In this document: piece after piece, positions 6,255 through 7,194 of the stretch
Layout: each line of letters starts with the position of its first letter
How positions within the stretch are numbered: the first letter of the stretch is position 1
Notes under the pieces: generated by a model
The model's input: the letters and a program-made list of their open reading frames with translations, nothing else
The model's database searches: none
What the model was told of the DNA's origin: nothing
Translations under genes and position numbers: made by a program
Source of the DNA: Lachnospiraceae bacterium UBA4317
GTDB lineage: Bacteria; Bacillota_A; Clostridia; Lachnospirales; Lachnospiraceae
NCBI GenBank assembly: GCA_002394525.1
Contig: DGUF01000245.1
Span: forward strand, 1-7,194
DNA length: 7,194 nucleotides
Direction: 5' to 3'

Positions 6255-6707
6255 ATGGCAGTTTATACAGTTGAGAAAACCTATCACACAAAAGGAAATA
6301 TGGGGATGATCGACGTGACGGGGGATTTTCAGGACGCCGTCACGCGGGCCTGCGCCGAAAAGAAGATCAGGAGCGGGATCATCACCGGCTTTACCACGGG
6401 CGGGGTCGCGGCGCTGACGACGCTGGAGTTTGAGCCCGGCCTGGTCCGCCATGACGTGCGGGAGGCCTTCCAGGGGATCGCGCCCTACCGGGACGAGCGG
6501 GGGAATGTCATCCACTACCGCCACCACGACACCTGGCATGACGACAACGGATCCTCCCATATCCATTCCCTGATCCTGTCCCCCTTTATCACGATCCCCT
6601 TTGTAAATGGAAAGATCACGATCGGGCCCTGGCAGAATCTGACCCTGGTCGAGTGTGACACCCGGGACAGGGTGAGGGATATCGTTTTTCAGGTGATGGG
6701 AGAATAA
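6255..6707 (+). CDS. yjbQ: YjbQ/UPF0047-family protein (secondary thiamine-phosphate synthase enzyme family)
   Basis: This 150-residue protein is of normal family length. Family features are GIITGFTTGGVAALTTLEFEPG (roughly residues 41-62), TWHDDNGSSHIHS (93-105, with His95 and His102) and the late GPWQNLTLVECD block (124-135). The family has been reported to show weak thiamine-phosphate synthase activity, and the true role is unsettled. The start is firm: AAAGGAGG (6241-6248) lies six bases before ATG 6255, the strongest ribosome site on this strand. It begins 15 bases after the last exporter fragment, so it was probably in the same transcript. It is intact, unlike the genes just before it. 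YjbQ proteins are housekeeping-like, and a role in lanthipeptide production is not expected from what is known. Confidence 0.88.
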   Translation: MAVYTVEKTYHTKGNMGMIDVTGDFQDAVTRACAEKKIRSGIITGFTTGGVAALTTLEFEPGLVRHDVREAFQGIAPYRDERGNVIHYRHHDTWHDDNGSSHIHSLILSPFITIPFVNGKITIGPWQNLTLVECDTRDRVRDIVFQVMGE

Positions 6708-6740
6708 GGGTGCCTGTGCCGCGGGACGACCAAAATGACA

Positions 6741-6778
6741 CAGAAAAACCGGAGAGGGATCCCTCTCCGGTTTTTCTG
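6741..6778. terminator. Perfect 38-bp palindromic bidirectional terminator
   Basis: Bases 6741-6778 are their own reverse complement: a CCGGAGAGG/CCTCTCCGG core stem flanked by AAAAA on the left and TTTTT on the right, with GATC at the centre. Both strands give a GC stem followed by a T-tract, so it can stop transcription from the yjbQ side and from the convergent gene at 7038-6817. Confidence 0.92.
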
Positions 6779-6816
6779 ATGCTGCCGGTCTGCCCTGCAG
6801 GAACATCCCAGAAGGA

Positions 6817-7038
6817 TCATTCCAGGGGGGCCGGCGGGGCAGTGGACTTTATGATCTCATTGAAGGGCACGGCCTTTTTGCAGTGGGGGCAGTGCATCTC
6901 TCCGGTGATCTGGTGCTGGGCGAGCTCTGTTCCGCAGACTGTGTGGTAAAAGTGCTCGTCCATGGTCAACCCGCTGCCGCCTGAGGCTGTGCCGGTCAGT
7001 TCGTCAGGGAGTACGCCGGTTTTTTTAATATCACTCAT
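6817..7038 (-). CDS. Small zinc-ribbon protein with a GG motif after an acidic N-terminus
   Basis: This is a 73-residue protein of unknown function. It contains HxxC (His32, Cys35) and CPHC (Cys50, Cys53), spaced to bind one zinc as a small ribbon. The N-terminal part reads VLPDELTGTASGG (residues 9-21), which recalls the double-glycine leader ends of secreted peptides. The start is firm: AGGAGG (complement of 7047-7052) lies eight bases before the ATG at 7038. The gene is convergent with yjbQ and ends close to the shared terminator. It may be an unrelated neighbour. No membrane segment or signal peptide is seen. Confidence 0.72.
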   Translation of the reverse strand: MSDIKKTGVLPDELTGTASGGSGLTMDEHFYHTVCGTELAQHQITGEMHCPHCKKAVPFNEIIKSTAPPAPLE

Positions 7039-7063
7039 ATCCTGCTCCTCCTATTTCTTTTCT

Positions 7064-7092
7064 ATAATATTATTGTGATCGCAAGGTAAAAA
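7064..7092 (-). promoter_or_regulatory. Candidate promoter for the zinc-ribbon gene
   Basis: On the minus strand TATTAT (complement of 7064-7069) sits in an AT-rich patch about 25 bases before the ATG at 7038. A TTTTTA (complement of 7087-7092) lies 17 bases further upstream as a weak -35. The position is right for the gene, but the -35 match is poor. Confidence 0.35.
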
Positions 7093-7138
7093 GTTACATG
7101 ACCGCGCTTTGGCGGGGCGGGTTTTCCTTTCTTGCGCC

Positions 7139-7191
7139 GTTACAGTACACGCCCCCTCGAAGGGCGTGTACATGTAACGCTGCGTTCAGCG
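7139..7191. repeat. Two adjacent hairpins at the right edge
   Basis: GTTACA-GTACACGCCC (7139-7154) pairs with GGGCGTGTAC-TGTAAC (7162-7171 and 7173-7178) across a seven-base loop, with a single unpaired A at 7172. A second hairpin CGCTG/CAGCG (7178-7182 with 7187-7191) has a CGTT loop and shares base 7178. No T-tract follows, so it is not a standard terminator. It could be an end of a mobile element, an untranslated RNA structure or a regulatory stem; the window ends three bases later. Confidence 0.6.
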
Positions 7192-7194
7192 ATT

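Noticed and set aside
5856..6806. Minus-strand open frame of 316 codons over the second exporter and yjbQ
   Set aside because: It lies opposite clear ABC ATPase motifs and the YjbQ gene and even crosses the palindromic terminator; the openness reflects GC-rich codon use.
6710..6949. Plus-strand open frame of 79 codons after yjbQ
   Set aside because: It runs through the bidirectional terminator and lies antisense to the zinc-ribbon gene, which has a strong ribosome site.
7101..7133. CCGC/GCGG stem followed by a T-rich stretch as a terminator
   Set aside because: The stem is only four base pairs, the T-rich part is interrupted, and no plus-strand gene ends there.
1..7194. CRISPR array, tRNA or rRNA genes
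   Set aside because: No regularly spaced repeats, cloverleaf with a TTC-type arm, or conserved rRNA stretches were seen on either strand.

Overview
The window looks like accessory DNA from a GC-rich member of the Clostridia (Lachnospiraceae-like). The support is the strong AGGAGG-type ribosome binding sites, a TnpB tail of the clostridial IS200/IS605 kind, and a Nif11-leader lanthipeptide cluster with its paired NHLM-type exporters. The assignment rests on gene content and style only; no phylogenetic marker is present.

Layout. Positions 1-147 are the last 48 codons of a TnpB nuclease, followed by an AT-rich strip (about 165-225) that probably holds the end of that element. Positions 242-973 encode a cyclase-family metal-dependent hydrolase. 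A 263-bp intergenic region carries a candidate promoter with a perfect 12-bp palindrome. From 1237 to 6239 lies a class II lanthipeptide locus in one orientation: a 92-residue Nif11-leader precursor (1237-1515), a hairpin that may attenuate, a LanM-like synthetase, a LanT-like peptidase/ABC exporter, and a second NHLM-family ABC exporter. A YjbQ-family gene (6255-6707) closes the run. A perfect 38-bp palindrome (6741-6778) acts as a two-way terminator against a convergent 73-residue zinc-ribbon gene (7038-6817). The last 60 bases form two adjacent hairpins.

The main result is that the lanthipeptide locus is complete at its edges but broken inside. LanM is intact through its dehydratase domain and the first part of its cyclase domain. 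It then runs in frame straight into the middle of the LanT membrane domain, so the cyclase zinc site, the whole C39 leader peptidase and the first LanT membrane helices are missing. The LanT ATPase half is cut by an in-frame TAA at 4927, and homology continues in the same frame after it. The second exporter keeps its N-terminal domain and the last part of its ATPase, but everything between is gone and the join changes frame. These three lesions point to a decayed cluster, or to a deletion or assembly artefact.

The precursor itself looks healthy. Its 22-residue core after Ala-Gly-Gly starts TTPV and ends SLAAC, which recalls the cytolysin small subunit (TTPAC... ...SAKFC), but it has one cysteine only, at the last position. 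A dehydratase-only synthetase beside a single-cysteine, threonine-rich core is the most unusual combination here.
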